Source of the DNA: Opitutales bacterium
GTDB lineage: Bacteria > Verrucomicrobiota > Verrucomicrobiia > Opitutales > Oceanipulchritudinaceae
Direction of reading: 5' to 3'
DNA length: 25,972 nucleotides
Assembly: GCA_007123395.1 (NCBI GenBank)
Contig: SKLD01000316.1
Location: 1-25,972 of the forward strand
Shown: piece by piece, positions 8,060 through 15,784 of the stretch
Numbering within the stretch: the first letter of the stretch is position 1
Layout of the letters: each line of letters opens with the position of its first letter
Notes under the pieces: model-generated
The model's database searches: none
The model's input: the letters and a program-made list of their open reading frames with translations, nothing else
What the model was told of the DNA's origin: nothing
Program-made: the position numbers and the translations under genes

Positions 8060-9292
8060 ATGAAACAAATGACCAAGTCTCTCAGCCTGTGTGCCGCGTT
8101 GGCCTTCCTCGCGGCACCCGCCCACGCCGAAACCATCGACCTGCGGCCCTACTTCGCAAATATGCTCGTCGACGGGCATACTTCCTTCTTTGCCGGGCAG
8201 ATGGAGGATCCGGCCTTCGACGGCGAAGAAGAGGAAGATGCTTTGATGAATGCTGAATGGATATACCAAACGCGTATCCAATCCGAATCCGGCGGGATCA
8301 CCGAATCGATCCAACGCGTGGTCACCTACCTGCCGACACCGATAGGCACGGCACGCTTCAATATCGACAGCCTTGTCCTCATCGGCGCTGACGGCGTGCG
8401 CTACCGGCGAACCGACGGCACCGTCTTTATCATGGGCGAAGCCTTTGCAATTACGAACATCAACAAAGGCGATCCGATGCTCCTCCCCGCCTCCGGAGAA
8501 CTCGGCCAGACTTTTGTCACAACCTTCGAGCGGGAGACGCGTATGGACGGTGGCTTCGGGATGGGCGACCAAGTCTTGGAGATCAAACGCGAGCTGACTT
8601 TGGCTGAAATTGAGACGGTCACCGTCCCCGCCGGGACCTTCGAAGCCTTGCGCGTCGAAGACGTGGAGACCTTCGAGCAGGAGATTTTCGCAGGATTCAC
8701 CATCACATCGGAACTCCATACCACGCTGTGGTTTGCACCCGGAGTCGGGCTGATCCGCACAATCGAGCGTGAGAGCGAAACGATGGGGGGCTTCGGCAAC
8801 GGAGGCGCACGCGTCGTCGCCGAATTCGAACTCGTCGAATATCATGAGAGGTACGAGGAAGATGCCCAGGACCGCCTCTTCCGCACAGCGGGCAGCCTCA
8901 CCGAAGGCGAGTTTGATCTACTGTGGCAGCCGTGGCTCGGTTTCTTCGAGCGTATCAGCGAGGACAGCGGATGGATTTTCAGTCCCGGCCTCGGATTTCT
9001 CTATCCCTTGGCTTCATGGGACTCTGGCGGCCTATGGTTCCACTCTGCCGACGAACGCCTCGGCAATATCTACATTGATGATCGCTTCGTGACCTACGCC
9101 GAATTTGATGACGAGGAGACCGATGAGTTCACCTTCATGCTCAGCGGATGGATGTTCATCAGTGCGGGCGGCGGTTCATGGGCCTACTTCGAGGCCGATA
9201 TACTCGCAGGTGTTCTCGAATTCTGGCCCAACGGCACCGCTCCCTCTACCACCATTGAGTTCGGAACGATCTTTCCCGATTTCGACTTCTGA
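8060..9292 (+). CDS. secreted protein with Trp/Tyr/Gly-rich C-terminal module, function unknown
   Basis: 410 aa. A clean signal peptide (residues 1-23, ending AHA before ETID) indicates export. Residues about 60-262 form a beta-rich domain with 'VTVPAGTFEALRVED' (187-201) and 'TLWFAPGVGLIR' (222-233), a pattern shared with DUF3108-like and other lipocalin-like periplasmic or outer-membrane proteins. Residues about 289-392 repeat short aromatic units such as 'WLGFFE', 'GWIFSPGLGFLYP', 'GLWFHS', 'GWMFIS' and 'WAYFE'. I associate such W-G-Y arrays with the C-termini of secreted verrucomicrobial proteins; this is memory, not a search. The protein is acidic ('EEEED' at 56-60, 'DDEETDE' at 350-356). 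The ATG at 8060 is the only start that keeps the signal peptide. It may share a surface location with the neighbouring secreted proteins, but no activity can be assigned. Confidence 0.8.
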   Translation: MKQMTKSLSLCAALAFLAAPAHAETIDLRPYFANMLVDGHTSFFAGQMEDPAFDGEEEEDALMNAEWIYQTRIQSESGGITESIQRVVTYLPTPIGTARFNIDSLVLIGADGVRYRRTDGTVFIMGEAFAITNINKGDPMLLPASGELGQTFVTTFERETRMDGGFGMGDQVLEIKRELTLAEIETVTVPAGTFEALRVEDVETFEQEIFAGFTITSELHTTLWFAPGVGLIRTIERESETMGGFGNGGARVVAEFELVEYHERYEEDAQDRLFRTAGSLTEGEFDLLWQPWLGFFERISEDSGWIFSPGLGFLYPLASWDSGGLWFHSADERLGNIYIDDRFVTYAEFDDEETDEFTFMLSGWMFISAGGGSWAYFEADILAGVLEFWPNGTAPSTTIEFGTIFPDFDF

Positions 9293-9333
9293 ATTGGTCG
9301 CCATAGGCAGGCACCTGTAGCCGGAACGGCTTG

Positions 9334-9365
9334 CCGACCGACCGCCGTCAGTGGCGGCCGGTCGG
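9334..9365. terminator. strong hairpin between convergent genes
   Basis: Arms of 13 nt (9334-9346 and 9353-9365) match at 12 of 13 positions around a 6-nt loop. It sits 42 bp after the plus-strand stop at 9292 and 42 bp after the minus-strand stop at 9407, as expected of a shared bidirectional terminator. There is no T-run on either side, so it could instead be an RNA-stabilising or REP-like element. Confidence 0.5.
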
Positions 9366-9406
9366 GCAGCGGCGGCGCAAGGTCCGCGCGATCCGCCGCG
9401 CACAAG

Positions 9407-10453
9407 TCAGCGCACCGCTCCGGCCGTTTCTTCGTAGAGGGCAATGTAGCCGCTCGCTATTTCATCCCAGCTATAGTTTTCCCGCACCCACTGCGCACAG
9501 CGGCGACGGTCTTCGACAGTGGCTCGCGGGGTTTCAAAAAACTCCCCGAGAACCGCGCGGGCGGCAGATACGCCGGGCGCAACGACCCACCCGAAGCCCG
9601 CCTCCGCCACCGGCGTCCACGGGGTCTCAACGGTCGTGAATACGGGCGTGCCGACTTCGCAGGACTCCAGCACAACGATCCCGAAGTTTTCCGAATACGT
9701 GGGCAGGGCAAAGAGATCGGCACCCTGCAGATAGCGCCACTTCTTGTCACTCCACACGCCGGCGAGCCACTCCAGCGAGAGCCGGTCTTCCAGCTTGGCG
9801 GCGAGCCCCCGGCACTCCGCGACATAGTCCGCCGGACCGTCGCCCACGACGACGATCCGGACCTTCGCCGCACGCAGGCGCTCCGCTTCGAACTCGCCCA
9901 GTGCAAGCAACAACTCCCTGAGCCCCTTCTTCGGATGGATGCGTGAGAGGTAGAGGATCACACGCTCGTCTTCAGACCAGCCCAGCTCCGCCCGCGCCGC
10001 CGTGTAGTCCGGCGCGCGGGAGAGATCGCTGCCCAGCGACAATGTGCGGATGAGCGAGCGCGGAAAAAACCGCTCCAACCGCGCGGCCTCCTGCTCCGCC
10101 GTGGCGAGAACGGCGCGGCCATGTGCCATCTTCCGCCGTTCGATGAGGTGGAAATACGGCCACTTCTTCCAGCGCTTCGCCCGCCATGCCCACGGCTCCA
10201 GCATGCCATGCGGAGACGTCACATACGGCACCCCCAGCCGCCGCAGCCCCCGCGCCACACCCGCGTGCGCTAACGACCACAAGCCGTGGAAGTGGACCAC
10301 CGCGCAAGACCGCATATCTTCATCCGAAGAGCCGCCGCCAAGGGCGGCCACCTCATGCCCCGCCCGACATAAAGCCGCCTCCAAACCACGGCACGCCCCC
10401 TCCAGGCCGCCGACACGCAAAGGTTCGTCCAACTCGCAAAAGCCTACCCGCAT
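9407..10453 (-). CDS. glycosyltransferase family 4 (GT-B fold)
   Basis: 348 aa from the ATG at 10453, where 'MRVGFCELDEPLRVGGLE' gives the usual family N-terminus; a longer frame to 10564 adds 37 atypical residues. The N-terminal half has 'VVHFHGLWS' (52-60) and 'TSPHGMLEPWAW' (79-90), typical of one GT4 branch that builds surface polysaccharide. The C-terminal Rossmann half has 'LYLSRIHPKKGL' (167-178), 'VVGDGP' (202-207) and the retaining GT4 EX7E pair E255/E263 in 'ENFGIVVLE'. It is expected to transfer a nucleotide-sugar glycosyl unit to a growing glycan at the cytoplasmic face of the membrane. Donor and acceptor cannot be told. It stands alone rather than in a polysaccharide cluster. Confidence 0.88.
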   Translation of the reverse strand: MRVGFCELDEPLRVGGLEGACRGLEAALCRAGHEVAALGGGSSDEDMRSCAVVHFHGLWSLAHAGVARGLRRLGVPYVTSPHGMLEPWAWRAKRWKKWPYFHLIERRKMAHGRAVLATAEQEAARLERFFPRSLIRTLSLGSDLSRAPDYTAARAELGWSEDERVILYLSRIHPKKGLRELLLALGEFEAERLRAAKVRIVVVGDGPADYVAECRGLAAKLEDRLSLEWLAGVWSDKKWRYLQGADLFALPTYSENFGIVVLESCEVGTPVFTTVETPWTPVAEAGFGWVVAPGVSAARAVLGEFFETPRATVEDRRRCAQWVRENYSWDEIASGYIALYEETAGAVR

Positions 10454-11119
10454 AAGTCCCACGTTGGGCAACCACCCCTGCCAAGTCCACCCGCAAGTGA
10501 CACCCGGCCCAACAAGCTCATCCACCCACCGCCCACCCAATCCGGGACTGAATATGAAGCTCAAAGAAAAATGATTTCCTGCATATTACTGAATGAGCAT
10601 CTTTAAGCGAAAATCCATTTGTTCTCTCTTTAATCTATTGGTTTACCACTGTGTTTTAATTTTCTCTGAGCTACTGGCAAATTTGACTCCGGGCGGCTAT
10701 TGCAGATTGAGAGACTTTATCCGTCGCTCCCGCCGCCGGGGAATGCATCTCATTTTACCATTGTGTACGTTTTCGCGGGGATGCTGGCTCCGCCGATTTC
10801 GGAGACACTACGGAAGGCAATGGAGAACAATGGCAGCGAATACGGCTGCATGGGGAGGCCAAGAGGCGAGTAATGTTCGCTCATGTGCACCGTATGCACG
10901 CCAAGGGACCGCGTCACGAGCTGGTGCCAACCTCGGCAAAACCGCCGGTCTCGACGAGCCGACAAGGCACGGTAGGGCGAAGATCACCGGTCTGTTCGAA
11001 GAGCGTGAAAGCAAGTTCGCAGCGAACTTACGAAAATTCGGGTCGTCCGTGCCCCCATCCCGCGAAGGTTCCCGATTGCCCTTGTCAGGGAAGAGGCAGG
11101 CGGGCGAAACTGGCTGCAA
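10454..11119. other. 666-bp region without a convincing gene
   Basis: This lies between the divergent glycosyltransferase and radical SAM genes. About 10560-10710 is clearly AT-richer than the rest of the window; 10730-11119 returns to high GC. A 176-codon plus frame (10593-11123) and minus frames opposite it start in the AT-rich part, but their products have no recognisable fold and are Arg/Ser-rich. Short palindromes occur at 10790-10806 (CTCCG/CGGAG) and 11013-11029. No riboswitch that I know could be matched. It could hold a decayed gene, a small RNA, or a non-coding repeat. Confidence 0.4.
11013..11029. repeat. perfect palindrome, hairpin
   Basis: AAGTTCG and CGAACTT form a perfect 7-bp stem with a 3-nt loop, 90 bp upstream of the radical SAM start. 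No other copy was seen in the window. It could be a transcription-factor site or a regulatory hairpin in the leader. Confidence 0.4.
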
Positions 11120-12409
11120 ATGACTGCAACCCCGAGATGGATTGGAGAGAGCCCTGCATCCGCGCCGTTTCACATTATGGTGAAACCGATCGGGCCGAAG
11201 TGCAATCTGGACTGCACCTACTGCTTTTACCTCGAGAAGGAGGTTTTGTTCGGCGACGGCGAGAAGTGGAAGATGGACGAGGCGCTTCTCGAAACCTACG
11301 TGCGCCGTTACATTGAGGCACAGCCGCCGGGGGGCGGGCCGGTGGTTTTCGCGTGGCAAGGCGGCGAACCCACTCTTTGCGGGTTGGAGTTTTTCGAGAA
11401 GGCAGTCCGCTTCCAAAAGAAATACGCGGGCGGGCGAACCATTGAGAACGCCTTCCAGACCAACGCCACGCTCCTCGACGACGAATGGGGGGCCTTTCTG
11501 AAGCGGGAGAATTTTCTCATCGGTATCAGCATCGACGGGCCGGAAAAGATGCACGACGCCCTGCGGGTGACGCGCAACGGGAGAGGGAGTTTCCGCGAGG
11601 TGATGCGCGGCCTTGAGGTGCTCAAACGCCACCGCGTGGACTTCAATACCCTCACCTGCGTGAACGCAGTCAACGCCGACAAAGGGGCGGAGGTCTACGA
11701 TTTCCTGCGCGAGGCCGGTGCGCGCCACATGCAGTTCATCCCCATCATCGAGCGGCTGCCCGACGCCGAGGCGGAGAAGCTCGGTCTCAGCCATGCCACG
11801 CCGCCACGCTTTGAGGAAGAAGACGAAAATCTGAAGGCCCCCGTGACTTCGTGGAGCGTCGGGCCCAAGGCCTACGGACGCTTCATGTGGCAGATCTTTA
11901 AGCGCTGGATCCGGCGCGACGTCGGCATTGTCTACGTGCAGATGTTTGAAACCGCGCTGGGCAAATGGGCAGGCGTGCCCGGCGGCGTGTGTGTTCACAA
12001 CGAGGAATGCGGCCGCAATCTCGCCCTCGAGCACGACGGCTCGCTCTACTCCTGCGACCACTACGTCTACCCGCGCTACCGCCTCGGCAACATTGCGGAT
12101 GCGTCGATGACGTCGATGGTGGACAGTGCCTTCCAGACTGGCTTCGGCAACGACAAGTCGCGCCTCCTGCCGCGCTTTTGCCGTGAGTGTGAGTTCCGCT
12201 TCACGTGCAACGGGGGCTGCCCCAAGCACCGCTTTCTCCTCACACCGGAAGGCGAACCCGGGCTCAACTACCTGTGCTCAGGGTACCGCTTCGTCTACGG
12301 CAAGATGGATCCCTACATGAAAGCCATGGCCGAACTCCACAAAGCGGGCCGCCCGCCCTACGAGGTCATGAACATGATCCGCGAGCGCAAATTACCCAAG
12401 CCCGCGTGA
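11120..12409 (+). CDS. anaerobic sulfatase-maturating enzyme (radical SAM/SPASM)
   Basis: 429 aa. The radical SAM cluster motif CX3CX2C is at C28/C32/C35 ('PKCNLDCTYCFYLEKE'), with 'GGEP' at 81-84. The C-terminal SPASM domain has C291, C297, C312, C354, C357, C363, C367 and C386, whose spacing closely follows the clostridial anSME enzymes. D313 directly after C312 corresponds to the proposed general-base Asp of that family. Enzymes of this type oxidise an active-site Cys or Ser of type I sulfatases to formylglycine in the cytoplasm before export, using S-adenosylmethionine and three [4Fe-4S] clusters. No sulfatase gene lies in the window, so the substrates are elsewhere. Its last codons overlap the start of mutY, implying co-transcription. 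The ATG at 11120 lacks a strong ribosome site. Confidence 0.92.
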   Translation: MTATPRWIGESPASAPFHIMVKPIGPKCNLDCTYCFYLEKEVLFGDGEKWKMDEALLETYVRRYIEAQPPGGGPVVFAWQGGEPTLCGLEFFEKAVRFQKKYAGGRTIENAFQTNATLLDDEWGAFLKRENFLIGISIDGPEKMHDALRVTRNGRGSFREVMRGLEVLKRHRVDFNTLTCVNAVNADKGAEVYDFLREAGARHMQFIPIIERLPDAEAEKLGLSHATPPRFEEEDENLKAPVTSWSVGPKAYGRFMWQIFKRWIRRDVGIVYVQMFETALGKWAGVPGGVCVHNEECGRNLALEHDGSLYSCDHYVYPRYRLGNIADASMTSMVDSAFQTGFGNDKSRLLPRFCRECEFRFTCNGGCPKHRFLLTPEGEPGLNYLCSGYRFVYGKMDPYMKAMAELHKAGRPPYEVMNMIRERKLPKPA

Positions 12410-13458
12410 GGGAAAAATCGATATCTGCGGAGGCCACGAAGCTCAAGAAACTGCGCGGCACCCTGCGCGAATGGTATGGGCGGCACCAACGCCCGCTGCC
12501 TTGGCGGACGGAACCGTCGCTCTACCGCACGGTTGTCTCGGAGTTCATGTGCCAGCAGACGCGTATCGAAACCGTACTGCCGTATTTCGAGCGGTGGATG
12601 CTTCGATTCCCGGACTTCATCGCCCTCGCCAAGGCCCCGGAATCCGATGTCCTGCGGGCATGGGAAGGCCTCGGCTACTACTCCCGCGCACGGAATCTAC
12701 ACCGTCTCGCCAAGGAGATAGAGGGCATGGACGCACCCCTGCGCATCGCCGCTGATTGGAAAAAGCTGCCAGGTATCGGCCCCTACACGGCGGCTGCCGT
12801 GGCGAGCATTGCGTTCGGCGAGCCCGTGCCCGTCATCGACGGCAACGTCGTGCGCGTACTCGCGCGTGTACGGGGAGATGACACGGAGTTCCGCTCCAAC
12901 CAAGAGGCTGTCGATGCCTTTCGCCCGCTCGCGGAAGCCTTTCTCGATCCACGCCATCCCGGGGACCACAACCAGGCAATGATGGAACTGGGCGCTACCG
13001 TTTGCCGCAAAAGCAAGCCCGCCTGCCTCATCTGCCCCCTGCGCGCAGGCTGTGCCAGCGCCGGAAACGAAGCGGAGAAACGGCCGCGGATCGTGCGCCG
13101 CGCCACCGTCAAAGTCGACGTCAAGCGCCTCTGGATCGAACGTGACGGACATCTCCTCCTGCACGAGGGCGCGCCCAACGGCCGCCGCCTCCGCGCTATC
13201 TGCGAGCTGCCGCTCGCCGACGACATCCCCGCCGCACAGCCCGGCGAACAGCTCCACCGCGGCGTACGCGCCATCACCCACCATCGCATCACTGAAGAAA
13301 TTTTCCGCGCCCGGCTGCCGCAGCTCCCCGGTACCGCTGCCCTGCCGAGCCCGCCGAGAAACGGTCAATGGCACTGGGTTCCTCTTCGCCATATTGATGC
13401 CGTCACCCTCTCCGGCCCGCACCGGAAATGGATCGAAGCGATTCTTGAGGATCGGTGA
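12406..13458 (+). CDS. mutY: A/G-specific adenine DNA glycosylase MutY
   Basis: 350 aa if translation starts at the GTG at 12406, which overlaps the upstream TGA (GTGA) and implies translational coupling; the open frame extends further upstream only as a shadow of the radical SAM gene. The catalytic Glu is E46 in 'SEFMCQQTRIETVLPYFERWM'-like context, the helix-hairpin-helix is 'LPGIGPYTAAAV' (121-132), and the second catalytic Asp is D145 in 'VIDGNVVRVLARV'. A complete [4Fe-4S] loop follows: C200-X6-C207-X2-C210-X5-C216. The C-terminal third is the NUDIX-like 8-oxoguanine-sensing domain with 'THHRITEEIF'. MutY removes adenine mispaired with 8-oxoguanine. Length is normal for the family. A pair of REP-like palindromes follows the stop. 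Confidence 0.93.
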   Translation: MREKSISAEATKLKKLRGTLREWYGRHQRPLPWRTEPSLYRTVVSEFMCQQTRIETVLPYFERWMLRFPDFIALAKAPESDVLRAWEGLGYYSRARNLHRLAKEIEGMDAPLRIAADWKKLPGIGPYTAAAVASIAFGEPVPVIDGNVVRVLARVRGDDTEFRSNQEAVDAFRPLAEAFLDPRHPGDHNQAMMELGATVCRKSKPACLICPLRAGCASAGNEAEKRPRIVRRATVKVDVKRLWIERDGHLLLHEGAPNGRRLRAICELPLADDIPAAQPGEQLHRGVRAITHHRITEEIFRARLPQLPGTAALPSPPRNGQWHWVPLRHIDAVTLSGPHRKWIEAILEDR

Positions 13459-13475
13459 TTTGCCGATTGGGGCCG

Positions 13476-13502
13476 CCGGAGAGGGGACATTCCTGTCCCC
13501 GG
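13476..13502 (+). repeat. REP-like palindrome, copy B
   Basis: Identical over 27 bp to 3076-3102: GGAG head at 13478-13481, 7-bp stem GGGGACA/TGTCCCC, TTCC loop. It begins 17 bp after the mutY stop and pairs tail-to-tail with the inverted copy at 13525-13549, in the manner of a BIME between convergent genes. Confidence 0.75.
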
Positions 13503-13524
13503 TCCACCGCGCTCGACAGCCGCT

Positions 13525-13549
13525 CACGGACAGGAATGTCCGTGCTCCG
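13525..13549 (-). repeat. REP-like palindrome, inverted copy C
   Basis: On the minus strand a CGGAG head (13545-13549) leads into an 8-bp stem CACGGACA / TGTCCGTG with a TTCC loop. Compared with copies A and B, two outer stem pairs differ on both arms (G-C to A-T and G-C to C-G), so pairing is kept while sequence changes. It lies 23 bp before the convergent M29 gene's stop. Confidence 0.75.
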
Positions 13550-13572
13550 ACGGAGGTAGCCGAAGCGTCCCG

Positions 13573-14745
13573 CTAGACCGTTGCCGCCTCGCCGCGGGTA
13601 AGGAGGTCGACCATGTATTCGCCGGGCTTGTAGTTACCCATGATGACGGTGGTCTTGCCGTCGCGGTGCATGCGCACTTCGGGGACTTTGACCTCGGGGG
13701 TTTTGTGCGGCGCGTAGAGCACGTCATCGTGGGAGGCGTGTGACTTTTCCTTGAAGAGATCGGGTGTCAACTTTCCGCCAAGGTGGTCGTCACGACCGGT
13801 CGCGATATGAATAGTCCCGAGAATCTTTTCGTCTTGGATGTCACGACCGCTGAAAGGCAACACTTGTGTGCCGAAGCCCAATTCGCCGAGCGCGCCGACC
13901 ATGGGGTCGTAAGCAAGCTTCTCGTTGTGCTCTTTGATTTTCCCGTAATCCCCGTAGATCAGACGACTGTGCATGATTTTGCCATCCTCCACGGTGAGCA
14001 GCCCGAGAGTTTCTTCGTCGTATTTGAAGGGGAACTTCCCCTCCGCGCCCTCCGGCACATAATACACCTCACCGGCCGGTAGGTTGGCGACGTCAGGCTT
14101 GCCGGGCGGGCAAAGGCCGTGGCTTTTCTGCGCCTCTTGACCGTTGGTGAGAAGACGGAGCGTTGTCTTCTTGCCCTCAACGACGAAGTCGATCTCAAAC
14201 CAGTCGGCGCGGGTGAGACCGTGGCGGAGTTGCTCTGTGCGCGCGCTGACTTCCTCGTAATTGACGCTCAGACCAGTCTCTAAAATGATCTGGTTGAGAC
14301 CGTGCAGCGTCGCCCCACGGAAACCGAACTCCTTTGCCTTGGCCGTAAGCGGTGCCGTGGCGGAGAAGGTCGAGACGCATAGAATCAGGTCATAATTCGG
14401 GTAAATGTCCCGGTCGAGGCTGAGTTGCCGCCCGTCGGGAGCATAGCATTCGTCGTCCATGTCGAGATTACTCCCGCCCGTTTCCTTGTAGGCATAGATC
14501 TCACCGCCCTTATAGTTCATCTCTTCGAGACCGCCGTCCTGCAGTCCCTTATAAAAAACTTCGTAGCCGTAGTTCTGAATAGAGAGGGCGGGGTTTTCGA
14601 GAAAGGCGAAGTCTTTCATCTCCGCGGGATCGGGGAGGTCTATGAGAATGCACACGCGTTCACCATTGCCTCGCCCGAAAGACGTCTCGAGAAGACGGCG
14701 GAGCGAAAACGGAGGATATTCAATTTTGTTTGCGTCAAATTCCAT
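13573..14745 (-). CDS. M29-type metallo-aminopeptidase (AmpS/PepS/AmpT-like)
   Basis: 390 aa, close to the usual ~410 of family M29. The set of predicted metal ligands is present in order: E226 in 'PAGEVYYVPEG', E288 in 'GELGFGT', H313 in 'GTIHIATG', and H339/D341 in 'SHDDVLYAP'. Spacings (62, 25, 26, 2) are near those of the Thermus enzyme as I remember them (66, 29, 31, 2). The family removes N-terminal residues from peptides in the cytoplasm using two metal ions. The N-terminal 200 residues are more divergent, with acidic insertions around 90-115. It is transcribed alone, separated from mscS by a terminator, and converges on mutY. No good Shine-Dalgarno is seen before the ATG at 14745. The family call is good; the substrate is unknown. 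Confidence 0.78.
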   Translation of the reverse strand: MEFDANKIEYPPFSLRRLLETSFGRGNGERVCILIDLPDPAEMKDFAFLENPALSIQNYGYEVFYKGLQDGGLEEMNYKGGEIYAYKETGGSNLDMDDECYAPDGRQLSLDRDIYPNYDLILCVSTFSATAPLTAKAKEFGFRGATLHGLNQIILETGLSVNYEEVSARTEQLRHGLTRADWFEIDFVVEGKKTTLRLLTNGQEAQKSHGLCPPGKPDVANLPAGEVYYVPEGAEGKFPFKYDEETLGLLTVEDGKIMHSRLIYGDYGKIKEHNEKLAYDPMVGALGELGFGTQVLPFSGRDIQDEKILGTIHIATGRDDHLGGKLTPDLFKEKSHASHDDVLYAPHKTPEVKVPEVRMHRDGKTTVIMGNYKPGEYMVDLLTRGEAATV

Positions 14746-14840
14746 GGTTGATAGCCGGAGGTTTGAGTTTGCTTTGAACGAAACCGTATCTTTTAGACGG
14801 ATCTTGGCAGAGATGCAACCGCCGCCTCCAAATTCCGCGC

Positions 14841-14873
14841 AAAAAAACGCCGCCCGGTGTGGGGGCGGCGTTT
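14841..14873 (-). terminator. intrinsic terminator of mscS
   Basis: An 11-bp perfect GC-rich stem (14845-14855 with 14863-14873) and 7-nt loop is followed on the minus strand by a run of seven T. It lies 26 bp past the mscS stop. Confidence 0.9.
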
Positions 14874-14898
14874 GAATCGAACAAACTTGGTACGGGCT

Positions 14899-15723
14899 CT
14901 ATGCCTTCTCTTGGAAGAGATGCACATCGCGCTGCGGGAAGGGAATGGTGATCCCGGCGGCGTCGAACCGCTTTTTCATTTCAAGATTAAGGTGAAAGAA
15001 TACATCCCAGTAGTCAGCCTTATTCACCCAAGGACGCACGGCAATATCGATGCTGCTGTCAGAATGTGCCAGCACACCGACCGTCGGCGCCGGATCTTCA
15101 AGAATACGTTTGTCCTCGGAAAGCACCTCTTTGATCAGCGCAATGACCTTATCGAGGTCGTCATCGTAGCTCACACCGTAAACGAGGTCGACACGGCGGG
15201 TGTCTTTCGCCGAAAAGTTGGTAATCACAGCCCCCATAATACTGGAGTTGGGCGCGATAACCTTCTTGTTGTCAGGCGTGCGCATTTCCGTGACGAGAAT
15301 GCCGATCTCTTCGACAATGCCCATCATACCGCCCGCGTCGATGAAGTCTCCGACCTTGAAGGGACGGAAGATGATGATGAGGACGCCCGACGCAAAGTTC
15401 GACAGCGCACCCTGTAAGGCGAAACCAACGGCAAGACCGGCGGCACCAACCAAAGCAATGAATGAGGTTGTTTGCACGCCCAGTTGCCCGATAGCCGCGA
15501 TGGCGACAAGGACGATGAGGATATAATACGCGAGGCTGGACAAAAATCCGATCAGCACAGGATCAACACTGCGCTTGGTCATGACCGCGCGCATGCCGCT
15601 CGCGAGCTTTCCGGCGACCCACTTACCGATAAGGAAGATGAGGATTGCGGAAATCAGCTGCACGGCGATTCCCGGCCCCACTTCGAGGAGGTGTTCCCAT
15701 TGTTCTTTCAGCCACTCTTCCAT
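14899..15723 (-). CDS. mscS: small-conductance mechanosensitive channel MscS
   Basis: 274 aa, the size of E. coli MscS (286). Three membrane helices lie at about 20-42, 57-79 and 88-121; the pore helix has the family's Gly/Ala packing pattern 'GAAGLAVGFALQGALSNFASG' split over residues 93-113, then 'FRPFKVGDFI' (119-128). The cytoplasmic beta domain follows, with 'VEEIGILVTEMRTPDNKKVIAPNS'-type sequence at about 136-159. The channel opens under membrane tension to release solutes on hypo-osmotic shock, which suits a marine or saline lifestyle. It is 61 bp downstream of the DUF481 gene on the same strand, so the two probably form an operon, ending at the terminator at 14841-14873. Confidence 0.93.
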   Translation of the reverse strand: MEEWLKEQWEHLLEVGPGIAVQLISAILIFLIGKWVAGKLASGMRAVMTKRSVDPVLIGFLSSLAYYILIVLVAIAAIGQLGVQTTSFIALVGAAGLAVGFALQGALSNFASGVLIIIFRPFKVGDFIDAGGMMGIVEEIGILVTEMRTPDNKKVIAPNSSIMGAVITNFSAKDTRRVDLVYGVSYDDDLDKVIALIKEVLSEDKRILEDPAPTVGVLAHSDSSIDIAVRPWVNKADYWDVFFHLNLEMKKRFDAAGITIPFPQRDVHLFQEKA

Positions 15724-15784
15724 GGTGATAATTCCCTTCTATTTTTCTTTGAGGTTAGAAACAAAGCATAAAGGGCCGCACTTC

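Noticed and set aside
10593..11123. 176-codon plus frame before the radical SAM gene
   Set aside because: The product is Arg/Ser-rich without domains, spans a sharp change in base composition, and overlaps the downstream start in another frame.
10808..12229. 473-codon minus frame across the intergenic region and the radical SAM gene
   Set aside because: It is antisense to a gene with all eleven expected cluster cysteines. The part in the intergenic region has no protein-like features.
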